64,000 nucleotides of DNA from Culex pipiens pallens (taxonomy: Eukaryota > Arthropoda > Insecta > Diptera > Culicidae). The stretch is from NCBI RefSeq assembly GCF_016801865.2, contig NC_068939.1, forward strand, positions 57,796,694-57,860,693, given 5' to 3'. The notes under the pieces were generated by a model, which was not told where the DNA came from, ran no database searches, and saw only the letters and a program-made list of their open reading frames with translations. A program made the position numbers and the translations under genes. Of this stretch, positions 23,782 to 34,835 are shown in pieces. Positions within the stretch are counted from its first letter, which is position 1. Each line of letters starts with the position of its first letter.

Positions 23782-23940
23782 GACCTAACCCTTAGGTCAG
23801 ACCGGGGTCAACAATTACTTCCTTCCCCGTCGCGACGGAAGGCGTGATCAGACAAGTCTCGTCTTGAAAAATGCCATCGGGACCTTCTGAGATCGAACCC
23901 AGGCCGACTGGGTGAGAGGCAACCACGCCCCTACACCACG
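23782..23940 (-). mobile_element. Second tRNA-related SINE, minus strand, 3' truncated
   Basis: The minus strand begins CGTGGTGTAGGGGCGTGG (box-A region), then GGGTTCGATCTC (box B), then a body with GGCATTTTTCAAGACGAG and CTTCCGTCGCGACGGGG, and stops where copy 2 of the CCCGAGCA-type element ends. The head differs from the SINE at 20536-20734. The type is familiar to me from Culex, but this is unverified. Confidence 0.75.
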
Positions 23941-24959
23941 AGTAAAGGTGTTCAATGTTGTATAGTTATAATTTTTATCACGTAATGATTTGTGCTTTCA
24001 TAATGCTTAACAGATTTTTCTCAACGGAGTGTTAGAAGCCATATTTTATTCCTTGTTTACACAGTACCCACACTGAAAATGAATGATACCCCCCAGTAAA
24101 CACATCATTTACTGGCAGGCGTGTCCTGTGCACAATTCCATCCATATCCGGCACAATCACGTTACACAAGTGCCCCCCTCACACGTGTGGCGTGCACCCA
24201 GTATGTTTCACCAGAATGCAATATGTAGATTATTATTTGCACATGCCGCCCACTTTCTCTCCTTCACCCCAGGTTGACTGGTTGATTGTTTGTCTTGCAT
24301 CTGCATAGCTAACGATGAATTTCTTTCTCCTTTTGTTTTTCTTTCCAGGTGAGTGCCCTTCTCCAGTTACCTGCGTTCAGGAAAAAAGGTACACAGCCTC
24401 AGGATTATCTCCTCTGAGCGTTTTGCTTGCCTTTCCATATGCACTTTTGATTGCTGAGTACGCACCAGGAAAAGGCAATTTGCTAGAACTGTAACTTTTG
24501 TGCAAACATGAATTTGGTAATTGGAAGTCTGGAATCATTTTGCTGGAATTTGTGGTGCTGTTACGAGTTGAATTAACATATTTGTTCAAGTGGTTACAAG
24601 TTACAATTTGGCCACAAATCATCGATTGCGCATTTGCGTCATGTTCTAAGCATATTTCTCGAAGGAGAACAGCAATTATATGGGTCACAACCCCCCCACA
24701 TAGGAACGTGATTTATAAACTGGTTCATAAAACAGGAAAGATTGTTATCCCAAGATGACTTACGCAGCGCACCAATATGGCGTGAGCTGTGTAAACAAGG
24801 TCGTAAATGGGTGCATAATTCATCGCGTGCGAGGGCCACCTTCTGCACGAATCGGGAACGAACCACAACGGGATGGCCGGTAGAACTGCGTCAGGGTTTG
24901 ATCAGGGGTTCCTCGAAGTATTTGTGGTGAGTTTCAATTTGTTTGAACAATCACCATTA
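23941..24959 (+). other. Single-copy-like stretch containing a recursive-splice candidate
   Basis: No gene is supported. Overlapping short frames of 60-103 codons on both strands at 24377-24930 have no recognisable content. The notable signal is at 24301-24360 and is listed separately. Confidence 0.5.
24309..24354 (+). promoter_or_regulatory. Candidate recursive splice site (zero-nucleotide exon)
   Basis: A branch-point-like CTAAC (24309-24313, branch A at 24312) is followed by an unbroken pyrimidine-rich tract from about 24320, then TTTCCAG ending at 24348, directly abutted by the 5' splice site GTGAGT (24349-24354). The branch A lies 36 nt before the junction, which is ordinary spacing. 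A 3' splice site fused to a 5' splice site is the structure described for recursive splicing in long introns of Drosophila genes such as Ubx. It implies a plus-strand gene whose intron spans this position. Chance co-occurrence cannot be excluded from one sequence. Confidence 0.55.
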
Positions 24960-26020
24960 GTTGTGAGTTGCTAAATTTTAGTCGTAAGTCTATTGAAATT
25001 TGTTAGATCGTAAGTCGAGATTCGATAATCATAGGTCGTGAGCCTGAGTCATGAATCACGGGTCGTCAATCGTAAATTGTGAGCCGTGAGAAAAGAACTG
25101 AGTCACACATCTAATTTCGTGAGTCGTGAGAAAAGTGTTGAGTCATAAAACTAGAGTCGTGAATCGAGAGCCATAAGAGGAGAGTAAAGTCATGATGTCG
25201 TGAGTCGAGTTGGGTCATAAATTGAGAGGCGTGAGTCTTGAATCGTGAGCCGCGAGAAGAGAGTTGAGTCATAATTCTAGAGCCGAGAGTAGGGAATCGT
25301 GAGCCGTGAGAAGAGACTTGAATCATAAATCTAGAGTCCTGGATCAAGAGCCATGAAAGGAGAGTTGTGTCATGATGTCGTGAGTCGTGGGTCATGAGAG
25401 TCGTGAGTCTTGAATCGTGAGCCGTGAGAAGAAAGTTGAGTCATAAATCTAATGTGGTGAGTCGAGAATCGTGAGCCGTGAGAGGAAAGCTGATTCATAA
25501 TTCTGGAGCCGTGAGTCGTGAGTCGTGAGAAGACAGTTGAATCATATATCTAGAGTCGTGCGTTGTGAATCATGAGCCGTACAAAGAGAATTGAGTCATG
25601 ATGTCGTCTGTCGTAAGTCGTGAGCCGTGAGAAAAGAGTTGAGTCATAAATTTAGAGCCGAAAGTTGAGTCATTACTCTAGAATCGTGAGTTGTAAATCG
25701 TGAGCCGTGGAAAGAGAGTTGAGTTATAAATCTAGAGTTGTGAGGCGTGAATCGTGAGCCGTGAGATGAAAGTTGCGTCATGATGTCGTAGGCCGTAGGT
25801 CTTAAATTTCGAGCCATGAAATGAAAGTTGAGATTTTAATCTAGAGTCGTGAGTCGTGAATCGCGAGCTGTGAGAAGAGAGTTGATTCATGTTGTCGTCT
25901 GTCGTCAGCCGTGAGAAAAGAGTTGAGTCATATATCTATTGTCGTGAGTCATGAATCTTGAGCCGCGAGAGAGAGTAATTCGTGAGGCGTTGGTCGTGAA
26001 TCTTGAGTCGTGAAGCCGAA
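24960..26020. repeat. Degenerate satellite of GTCGTGAG words
   Basis: About 1 kb of irregular repeats, roughly 55-70 bp apart, built from GAGTCGTGA, ATCGTGAGCCGTGAGA and GTTGAGTCATAAATCTAGA. Copies are strongly diverged and phase slips often. An open frame at 25111-25395 (minus strand) simply reads this repeat. Confidence 0.85.
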
Positions 26021-26634
26021 TTTCTTGTGTAAGATATTGATTGTCAATATTTCACTATACATTTGGAACCCCAGCATTTCCAGAACTCAATGCGAACAGT
26101 GCCACACGTCGTACTAGGTGCATTACCCTCAGGAGCTACAGTCAGGGATGAGTCAAGATGTCCGCATCCTCCACCCGACCAAGCTGTCCTAGGCAATAAA
26201 TTATTAATATGACAAAAACAACGACTTGAGATATCTCACGACCTACAGCAGCTTAGAGCTCTTACATTGTGCCACGAGTCGGCGTCGGCTGGTTGCCACA
26301 CTTCGTGACCCAGGCCAGAAGTGCAGCTTCTGGTGTGTCACTGTGACAGTGACACTGGGTGGGCCGAATGGCCGCTGCGTGGCCACTGGAATGTCACGCC
26401 ACACCAACCAATTTAGTAATCGTCCGGTGGGGCGAGATCTGCCGTTTGCGATTGTCGGGCAGTCCTTGTAAGGGGTGGTAGCCCAGCCAAAGACCAAAGG
26501 ACACGTTCCGAGGTAATGAACAGTTGACCGAAATTTGCCAAGCTCGATTCACTGACCGGTCTCCGTTTGAGGTTGGGGTTTGAATGCTGACTAGGAGAAG
26601 GACAGTGACGGTTGCAGGGATTAAGAATGACGTT
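26021..26634. other. Single-copy-like block with a 21-nt palindrome
   Basis: A moderately GC-rich block without a supportable gene. 26335-26355 is a perfect palindrome (arms GTGTCACTGT and ACAGTGACAC around one G). An open frame at 26226-26471 has no recognisable content. Confidence 0.45.
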
Positions 26635-27422
26635 TGACTGAAGACTGAAGACTGGAGACTGAAGACTGGAGACTGAAGACTGAAGACTGAAGTCTGAAGA
26701 CTGAAGACTGAAGACTGAAGACTGAAGAATGAAGACTGAAGACTGAAGACTGAAGACTGAAGGCTGAAGACTGAAGACTGAAGACTGAAGACTGAAGACT
26801 GAAGACTGAAGACTGAAGACTGAAGACTGAAGACTGAAGACTGAAGACTGAAGAATGAAGGCTGAAGACTGAAGACTGAAGACTGAAGACTGAAGACTGA
26901 AGACTGAAGACTGAAGACTGAAGACTGAAAACTGAAGACTGAAGACTGAAGACTGAAGACTGAAGACTGAAGACTGAAGACTGAAGACTGAAGACTGAAG
27001 ACTGAAGACTGAAGACTGAAGACTGAAGACTGAAGACTGAAGACTGAAGACTGAAGACTGAAGACTGAAGACTGAAGACTGAAGACTGAAGACTGAAGAC
27101 TGAAGAATGAAGGCTGAAGACTGAAGACTGAAGACTGAAGACTGAAGACTGAAGACTGAAGACTGAAGACTGAAGACTGAAGACTGAAGACTGAAGACTG
27201 AAGACTGAAGACTGAAGACTGAAGACTGAAGACTGAAGACTGAAGACTGAAGACTGAAGACTGAAGACTGAAGACTGAAGACTGAAGACTGAAGACTGAA
27301 GACTGAAGACTGAAGACTGAAGACTGAAGACTGAAGACTGAAGACTGAAGACTGAAGACTGAAGACTGAAGACTGAAGACTGAAGACTGAAGACTGAAGA
27401 CTGAAGACTGAAGACTGAAGAC
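26635..27422. repeat. GAAGACT heptamer microsatellite, about 112 copies
   Basis: The 7-bp unit GAAGACT runs almost uninterrupted for about 788 bp. Variants (GAAGAAT, GAAGGCT, GGAGACT) lie mainly in the left half and recur together near 26726-26766, 26850-26860 and 27105-27115. Because 7 is not a multiple of 3 and the unit lacks minus-strand stops, all minus-strand frames stay open, giving spurious 286-377-codon frames. Confidence 0.98.
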
Positions 27423-27494
27423 TGACCAATGACCAATGACCAATGACCAATGACCAATGACCAATGACCAATGATGACCAATGACCTATGACCA
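27423..27494. repeat. GACCAAT heptamer microsatellite, about 10 copies
   Basis: It joins the GAAGACT array directly, sharing GACT/GACC phase, with one slip (ATGATGACC near 27470) and one substitution (GACCTAT). Confidence 0.95.
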
Positions 27495-30400
27495 AAATCT
27501 CTTTACCTTCCACGTTACACTCATCAAAGCAGAATCCTGCCACCACATTCGGATGCCAGCGCCATTTCCAGAAACTTCGACCTATTGACGGTCACAGCCC
27601 GATGTTCTTGACACAAACGAACGTCGACACGGTTGTTCTCCACTGACCGTTTCTAATTCCTTTACCAGCAGTTGTGGGTTCAAGCGCCGTCACTGTGGCG
27701 GCGGGTGCCAACTAAACCGGACCAAATCCCGGAACCGTTTCTCATCCGCATGGCGTCATCCGCGTTGGCTGGCGTCTCGTCTGACGCTAATAATTCGCCG
27801 GAACGGTGGTGAAAAATGGCACAAAAAGTTCCCTGACAGCAGAACCCAGCAAATGGCGCGCTCCGCGTGGACCGATAACTAATGATTAATTCGTTTTTGA
27901 TAATTTCTGGCTGATTTTCTTTTTTCCTGAGGGTTGTGTCGCATGTCCTCGTGCAAAGTGCCCTCTGGTTGGTTGGACGGTGGACAGTGGGATCGGGTAT
28001 GTTGACTGTTAAAATTGGTCATAATTTTTTTTTAAGTAGTAGAAAAAAAATTCAAAATCAAACAAAAAAATACAACAGATCTCTGCACGTGTCCCGTTAC
28101 GACGCCACCGGAACCACTCCGGAATGATGATGTTAAGCCAAACTACCCAGGAAGAGAAGGGTCGGCAGTTTGGGTGGGTGGAAGGGGGTGGTAAATTATG
28201 GAGCTTGTAAATCAAATGTTTTAGGATTCAATTGACGTCCGCCGGACCGGGTGATGGTCCCCGGGGATTGATAAATGATGTGCAGTTGTTTATTTGTTTT
28301 GGAATCCTCCCTCTCCCTCTCTCGTTTCTGGACGCACTGTGGGTGTGACCTGGGGGTTGTAGCACGGGGTCACGCGGGATGTGCTGTAAGTGAAGTGGTT
28401 TATGGCTGGATTTGCATTGTGGTCGAGTGGGACATTGTTTTAAATTGTATTTTGTTTGCTCGTTTTTTTTTTGTACGCGGAGAAGCGACTAATAGCTGAA
28501 CACGAGGATGATTAATGGGGTGTAATTAAGGGAAGTATTTTGCGCAAACTTTGCGTGGAAATTGAGCGTGATATGATTTTGTTGTATTTAGGTTATCATC
28601 GCTGTCAGCCATGAGTAATTATGCAATTAACGGTGGCGATTTTCAGCGGTAATATTGTGGGAGTTGATTTGCATAACATCGGTAGATATGAACTTTTATT
28701 TTTTATGTTTTAAATGTGTATGTAAGGTTATTGTATAAAAAGTTTAAAAATTACTGAAATGCTAAAGATTTAACTTCACCCTAATGATAAACCACCCTAA
28801 TTTTAAGCCAAAATCAAAAGTAGCTCCATTCCATTTGCAACAACTCTTCTGGAGATTCCAAAGCTCCAAAAAAAAACTTTTTTTTTCAGAAAATCCATTG
28901 CCGACCTAATTTTGCGATCTAGACCCCTGTGGCTATGTGGCCACAAAAATAAAACTTGAAATATTAAATTGAATATAGAATTAGTCAATACGATCGTCCA
29001 TCTCAGATAATTTAAATGTTAAATTTATGTTTATGAAACGTTCTCGTCACGAAACACTCTACGATTATGTTCTCCCATTTAAAGCTTATACAAAACTTCC
29101 TCATTTAACACTCGAATTAACGCGAACAAAATTTCCCACCCCAACCCACAACACCATGCAAACAGCTCCAGATTTACTCCTGCGTTTTACGGATTTAAAA
29201 TTTGTGCCTAGCAATCAGATTTTTATTTTCACCAACTTTTACTGCGCAAACAATAAAATAAAGCAAACTCCCACCAAGCTTCCCATTCACACCCTCCCTC
29301 TACCTTGACGGGGGGTGGGGCCCCGGCGACGCGGTGGAAAAACAAACAAAAGACGCAACAAAAAAGGAAACTTTCACGTAAACTTTCCTTGTTTTTTATG
29401 AGGGCCCGGGAGCTTCGATCACTTCATTCCCGAGTCAGCGAATAAACGCCCGGACGACCCTCAAGTGCCCCGTTTCGGGCAGTAACGACGCAGTTTGGGG
29501 GGTGGGGGGAAGGTGCGTCATTTGAGCTATATTGACACGTGCCACGGTGAACGGTGAGCATAAATATTTACCAGTTGTAATTTGATTGAAGATTTTTGTT
29601 AGATTTTGAAGATTTGTTAACTAGTTTTATGATTCTTTTTTTTCTGAACTTTCTTTTTAGGAATAAAAAATGGCAAATTTATAATTCTTAAAAAAATAAG
29701 AAAGGAACATTTCACAACGTGTCTATTCCAAGTAAGTATTTCCCACGTGCCACACCTGCTAGTTCACAACCGCCCAAGTCGCGTTGCTCGTAGAAAGTTG
29801 CTCGTTAGGAGCTTTTAGGATTTCGTTTCTCTGGAAAAAAGGGGTGGTGGTCATTGCCCAGCCCATTTTGTTCACGTGACTAAGCGGGGCGACATTTATA
29901 GCGCATTTCGTTACGATTTTACAGCCCCCTTTTTTCGGGTCTTAATTCGACGGAATCGACGTTTTTTTGTCGTCTACCACCACATTCTTGGCCACATGGC
30001 CCTGGTCAAGGCTAAAAAGTGCCACAAGTTTATAAGTAAAAGCTCCGAGCGCCATCACATTTACGATGATGCAGTACGCGATAAATATTGCTATGCTCGG
30101 CGAATCGATTTTGTTTATTTTTAATGGAAATTTATTGGTGCTCTCGTGGGGGGAGGGAAAACGTTGCTCACGTTTTTTGATCGCAAAACAGGAGCCATGA
30201 ACACCTCATTTTATGTTGTGCGTTTTTCCCTTGAACTGCTGACACCGCAAATATTGCTTCCAAGATTTGTAGCTTCAACTGTTGCAGAAGGTGCATGTGA
30301 AGTCTGGGGTTTCCAATCATTTGAGAAGAAATTTCCTTTTTTTAATATTTAATCCAACATAAAATCTCTAAATCAATAATCTTACATAAAATATGTTTTT

Positions 30401-30643
30401 CCAAAATTTTTTCAATCTTATACTATAAATTACAAAATAATTTTCGAAATTCCCCCTCAAAATTTCGGACCTCAAGCCGATAATCATGCCTGGAACGTGA
30501 TGGAGATTTTGAGTCGCTTCAAAAATGGAAACAGTATTTATTGTTTCCGCAAATGCAATTTCCTGCAGCGTGCAGGTGGACATAACGAAAAAAAGAAAAA
30601 CGGAGCAGTGAAAAGGTTTAAAATATAAATACAAACTTCGGTT
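27495..30643. other. Single-copy-like noncoding region, possibly intronic or regulatory
   Basis: GC-richer blocks at 27540-27960, 28230-28450 and 29290-29540 alternate with AT-rich ones. 29300-29330 and 29495-29515 are G-rich runs. Open frames up to 93 codons (29027-29308 on the plus strand) are not recognisable. I see no splice-bounded exon. AT-rich homeodomain-like words (TAATGATTAATT near 27880) occur but are weak evidence alone. Confidence 0.45.
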
Positions 30644-32270
30644 GTTTTTTTTTTGTTTTTTGTTTTTTGTTTTTTGTTTTTTGTTTTTTGTTTTTTGTTT
30701 TTTGTTTTTTGTTTTTTGTTTTTTGTTTTTTGTTTTTTGTTTTTTGTTTTTTGTTTTTTGTTTTTTGTTTTTTGTTTTTTGTTTTTTGTTTTTTGTTTTT
30801 TGTTTTTTGTTTTTTGTTTTTTGTTTTTTGTTTTTTGTTTTTTGTTTTTTGTTTTTTGTTTTTTGTTTTTTGTTTTTTGTTTTTTGTTTTTTGTTTTTTG
30901 TTTTTTGTTTTTTGTTTTTTGTTTTTTGTTTTTTGTTTTTTGTTTTTTGTTTTTTGTTTTTTGTTTTTTGTTTTTTGTTTTTTTTTTGTTTTTTGTTTTT
31001 TGTTTTTTGTTTTTTGTTTTTTGTTTTTTGTTTTTTGTTTTTTGTTTTTTGTTTTTTGTTTTTTGTTTTTTGTTTTTTGTTTTTTGTTTTTTGTTTTTTG
31101 TTTTTTGTTTTTTGTTTTTTGTTTTTTGTTTTTTTGTTTTTTGTTTTTTGTTTTTTGTTTTTTGTTTTTTGTTTTTTGTTTTTTGTTTTTTGTTTTTTGT
31201 TTTTTGTTTTTTGTTTTTTGTTTTTTGTTTTTTGTTTTTTGTTTTTTGTTTTTTGTTTTTTGTTTGTTGTTTTTTGTTTTTTGTTTTTTGTTTTTTGTTT
31301 TTTGTTTTTTGTTTTTTGTTTTTTGTTTTTTGTTTTTTGTTTTTTGTTTTTTGTTTTTTGTTTTTTGTTTTTTGTTTTTTGTTTTTTGTTTTTTTGTTTT
31401 TTGTTTTTTGTTTTTTGTTTTTTGTTTTTTGTTTTTTGTTTTTTGTTTTTTGTTTTTTGTTTTTTGTTTTTTGTTTTTTGTTTTTTGTTTTTTGTTTTTT
31501 GTTTTTTGTTTTTTGTTTTTTGTTTTTTGTTTTTTGTTTTTTGTTTTTTGTTTTTTGTTTTTTGATTTTTGTTTTTGTTTTTTGTTTTTTGTTTTTTGTT
31601 TTTTGTTTTTTGTTTTTTGTTTTTTGTTTTTTGTTTTTTGTTTTTTGTTTTTTGTTTTTTGTTTTTTGTTTTTTGTTTTTGTTTTTTGTTTTTTGTTTTT
31701 TGTTTTTTGTTTTTTGTTTTTTGTTTTTTGTTTTTTGTTTTTTGTTTTTTGTTTTTTGTTTTTTTGTTTTTTGTTTTTTGTTTTTTGTTTTTTGTTTTTT
31801 GTTTTTTGTTTTTTGTTTTTTGTTTTTTGTTTTTTGTTTTTTGTTTTTTGTTTTTTGTTTTTTGTTTGTTGTTTTTTGTTTTTTGTTTTTTGTTTTTTGT
31901 CTTTTGTTTTTTGTTTTTTGTTTTTTGTTTTTTGTTTTTTGTTTTTTGTTTTTTGTTTTTTGTTTTTTGTTTTTTGTTTTTTGTTTTTTGTTTTTTGTTT
32001 TTTGTTTTTTGTTTTTTGTTTTTTGTTTTTTGTTTTTTGTTTTTTGTTTTTTGTTTTTTGTTTTTTGTTTTTTGTTTTTTGTTTTTTGTTTTTTGTTTTT
32101 TGTTTTTTGTTTTTTGTTTTTTGTTTTTTGTTTTTTGTTTTTTGTTTTTTGTTTTTTGTTTTTTGTTTTTTGTTTTTTGTTTTTTGTTTTTTGTTTTTTG
32201 TTTTTTGTTTTTTTTGTTTTTTTTTGTTTTTTGTTTTTTGTTTTTTTTTGTTTTTTGTTTTTTGTTTTCT
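30644..32270. repeat. TTTTTTG heptamer microsatellite, about 1.63 kb
   Basis: The unit T6G repeats some 230 times on the plus strand. Phase slips are rare (runs of 7, 8 or 9 T; TTTGTTTTTG shortening near 31570 and 31680; GTTTGTTG variants near 31263 and 31866; GTCTTTTG near 31900). All six frames are almost free of stops, so 230-738-codon frames here do not represent proteins. T and A strands are completely separated, which makes the tract extremely asymmetric. Confidence 0.98.
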
Positions 32271-34072
32271 TGAGCATTTTTATAGAATGGGATAGATTTA
32301 AAAGTAAAAATATAAAATAATTTCAAAGCAGAAGCATTTACGCAGTCTCCTAAAAACAAAGCCACACTTCCCAAATGGCCCTTCCAGAACCATATAATGT
32401 TGCCGCAAAAGACATACACTTCCATCCGAGCTGATGTCCTTCCCGTAGTCGGAAGTGCACCACCCAGTCCGTGGCCATTAATTATAACTAGATTATTAGC
32501 CTTTCGGACTGCAGCTCCCGAAAGCCGGAACCAAACCCGGAGGCGGCCGGACCAAAGCTCGAGTTCATTCCCATTTAAGTACATCTCGGCTCATCGGGAT
32601 AAATCTCTGCGGCTAATGAGGCCTGCAGTCGTTTGCCGGGGCAAGAGTTGAACCGATTTAATCAACGTTTAATTGGATTAAGCTGGATATCCACTTTGGA
32701 GCCTGCCCGGCTGGGTGTTGCGATGATTGTTGTGCCATTTGTTGATTCATTAGGGAAGTCACACACGTCCAGTCACTTTTGGTCACTTTGAAGGGTTGCA
32801 TTGGATCATGAGGACGGGCAATCAGGGTAGTGCAGTAGAATTTCAAGGTACAAACGACGTCAACACCAGATTGTTATCAAACAGGATTTGAGTAGAAGGG
32901 AATCTGAAATCAAGTTCTAAGAGTTTGATGGCATAAGATGATTTTGGTTGATTTTGTCTTGACTCCAAAGCGAGCTGTTTCTTTTTAATTCCACATGGTG
33001 GCATGGTTCAGTTTAACGTCTTGATGTTCTTTGATGTTAGCCGGATAGTAAAATGGTTGAAATTTCAATTATCAGATTATCATTCTTCTTAATAATCAAG
33101 TATGAACTGACTAAAAAGCATACAACAATCTCTTTACGCAAATTAGCAACAATTGCTTTAAATTGCCATTCTACTTTAACATTTTTTTTTGTGTTAAACC
33201 AAGTTTTTTTTCCATATCTTAAGTATACTTAAATCAAGACATTTGAAAAATCCTCCCGAAAAACCTATCAACAAAAAGAAAATCTAATTCAAGACCTTTT
33301 TCCTGTCACCCAAAAACACACACACACACGACCCCCAACCATGTAAGTCCCATTTCCTCCCTAATGAGGCCGTTTCCTTGCCCGTCGGCCAAAGTTAATC
33401 GCATTACTCATAATCCTCAACTTCTTCTTCCTCTGCGGCCACACCGTCTCCTGGACCCGACAAAAGGAACGAAAGGCCATCACAAGGCTCAAAACCGAGA
33501 GACAACGGAAGCCGCTCCGCCAGATCTGAAGAATTGGACACATTTTGGGTGGCATAAAAATGTGCCCAACCGAGGAAGAGGGAGGAAAAAAGAACAACAT
33601 TCGAACCCAAAAGGCCAGTCAATTTGGTTTAGTGTTTTTCTTTTTGCGACGCCACCGTTGGATGGCTTGTTAGTGGCCAAATGACCTGGTGCGTGCGGTG
33701 GCCACAACCGGTTGTTGCTGGATGCTAGGATGCTTGGGAAGATTGGACTCGGGAAAGATATGACGGTCGATTGTACCTTTTTTTTGCTTGGATCGGACGA
33801 TATGAGCAAACCTTGAGAAATAATGTCAATGGCTTCGTCGCCAGCGGAGGCCAGTCGTGGAATGCTCAGATTTGAAAACAGGTGTGTTGCAAGGGTTTTA
33901 AGAGTTACCTATAAACAAATTATTGCAACTTATACGGAATCAAAAATTCGACAGGGTCAGTGTTTCGATACCTCGGTACGATCACAAGTTTATCATAATT
34001 ACGTCGTACACGTGCAATCTCGTCGCAATGCAAAGTCCATTTGAGATATACAACAAAAACTAACTTAATCCA
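32271..34072. other. Single-copy-like noncoding region
   Basis: 32390-32840 and 33340-33700 are GC-richer blocks. At 33361-33690 both strands are open in more than one frame, none recognisable. A (CA)n run is at 33316-33330. No exon could be supported. Confidence 0.45.
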
Positions 34073-34682
34073 CCTATGTGGCTGATGCCTTCCTCACTCT
34101 TGACCAACAATAGCGGGTTTGATATTGATCGGATATAAAAAAGGAAAAACAAATATGACTTAAGTGGTCATAACTCAAGACAGGGATAGCCGAGATGGTT
34201 GGGCGCGGACTTGGTAATCTGGATATAACTCTCAACAGATTGATGTTATTTTTGGGGTGTACAAAATTTATTTATTTTTCTTTTGTACATGCTTTTTATG
34301 TACACTTTTTCGCATACAATATTACATGCTTTTGCTCACAAAGGTGATGTGCATGCTTTTGCATGTGATTTTACACAGATTTTTTTTACTGTGTACATTT
34401 AAGTAAGATTATTATATTTTTTTCTTCTTCGATTATCTAATCAATGATGGGTTGAATGGTGGATCCGGACAAAGTTTACATACATTTAAGTCAAATCCGA
34501 CTTCTTAAAAGAACATAAATATCACTTAAGTGGTCATAACTCAAGACAGGGTTGCCAGATCTTCAATGTTTTGAACTTGTTGAAAAGGTCTTTAGATTAC
34601 CTAACCAACGATGGGTTGTATGATGGATTCGGACAAAGTTTACATACATTTAAGTAAGATTATTATATTTTTTTCTTCTTTT
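34073..34682. repeat. Short, older copy of the 164-bp family
   Basis: It has the same left end as 15380 (ACTTAATCCACCTATGTGG, GATGCCTTCCTCAC) and units with GACAGGGTTGCCAGATC and CTAACCAACGATGGG, but only about two units, well diverged. It is interrupted at 34188-34398 and ends in a T-rich run where the 48014-type element starts. Confidence 0.85.
34188..34398 (+). mobile_element. Fragment related to the 4464-4832 MITE, with a tRNA-like start
   Basis: The left part reads ATAGCCGAGATGGTTGGGCG, resembling a tRNA box A. The right part shares GGTGATGTGCATGCTTTTGC and an ACTGTG-TA end with the MITE at 4464-4832. It interrupts the repeat unit after GACAGGG, but the host does not resume cleanly, so it is a rearranged piece. 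Confidence 0.5.
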
Positions 34683-34835
34683 TTTTTGTGCGTTTCTTTT
34701 TGTTTCGTCGTCCGTGTCTGTCGCGGGTGACTATGAACGGCCATGATCGATGACGACCAACTTTTTCAAAACTTTTTTTCGTAAAATCGCGATAACTCGT
34801 GATGTTTTTATAAGCAAACCCCTTATGTCTATATA
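34683..34835. mobile_element. Foldback F relative, left fragment (split by insertion)
   Basis: It matches the centre of 48014-49365 from GCGTTTCT through GACGACCAACTTTTTCAAAAC to CAAACCCCTTATGTC (about 48661-48805). The sequence then breaks and resumes at 37098. Confidence 0.85.
34814..34835. repeat. Target-site duplication, left copy (22 bp)
   Basis: Identical over 22 bp to 37098-37119 (core CAAACCCCTTATGTC). Flanking bases differ on both sides, so the duplication is exactly 22 bp. Confidence 0.93.

Noticed and set aside
26394..27546. Three long minus-strand open frames (286-377 codons) with an SSVFSLQ heptapeptide repeat
   Set aside because: They read the GAAGACT microsatellite. A 7-bp unit without stops on that strand keeps all three frames open and gives the same heptapeptide. 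No start context or flanking exon.
30368..32584. Open frames of 234-738 codons on both strands (KQKTKNK-type and FFVFCFL-type repeats)
   Set aside because: They read the T6G microsatellite; openness in all frames and on both strands is explained by base composition alone.
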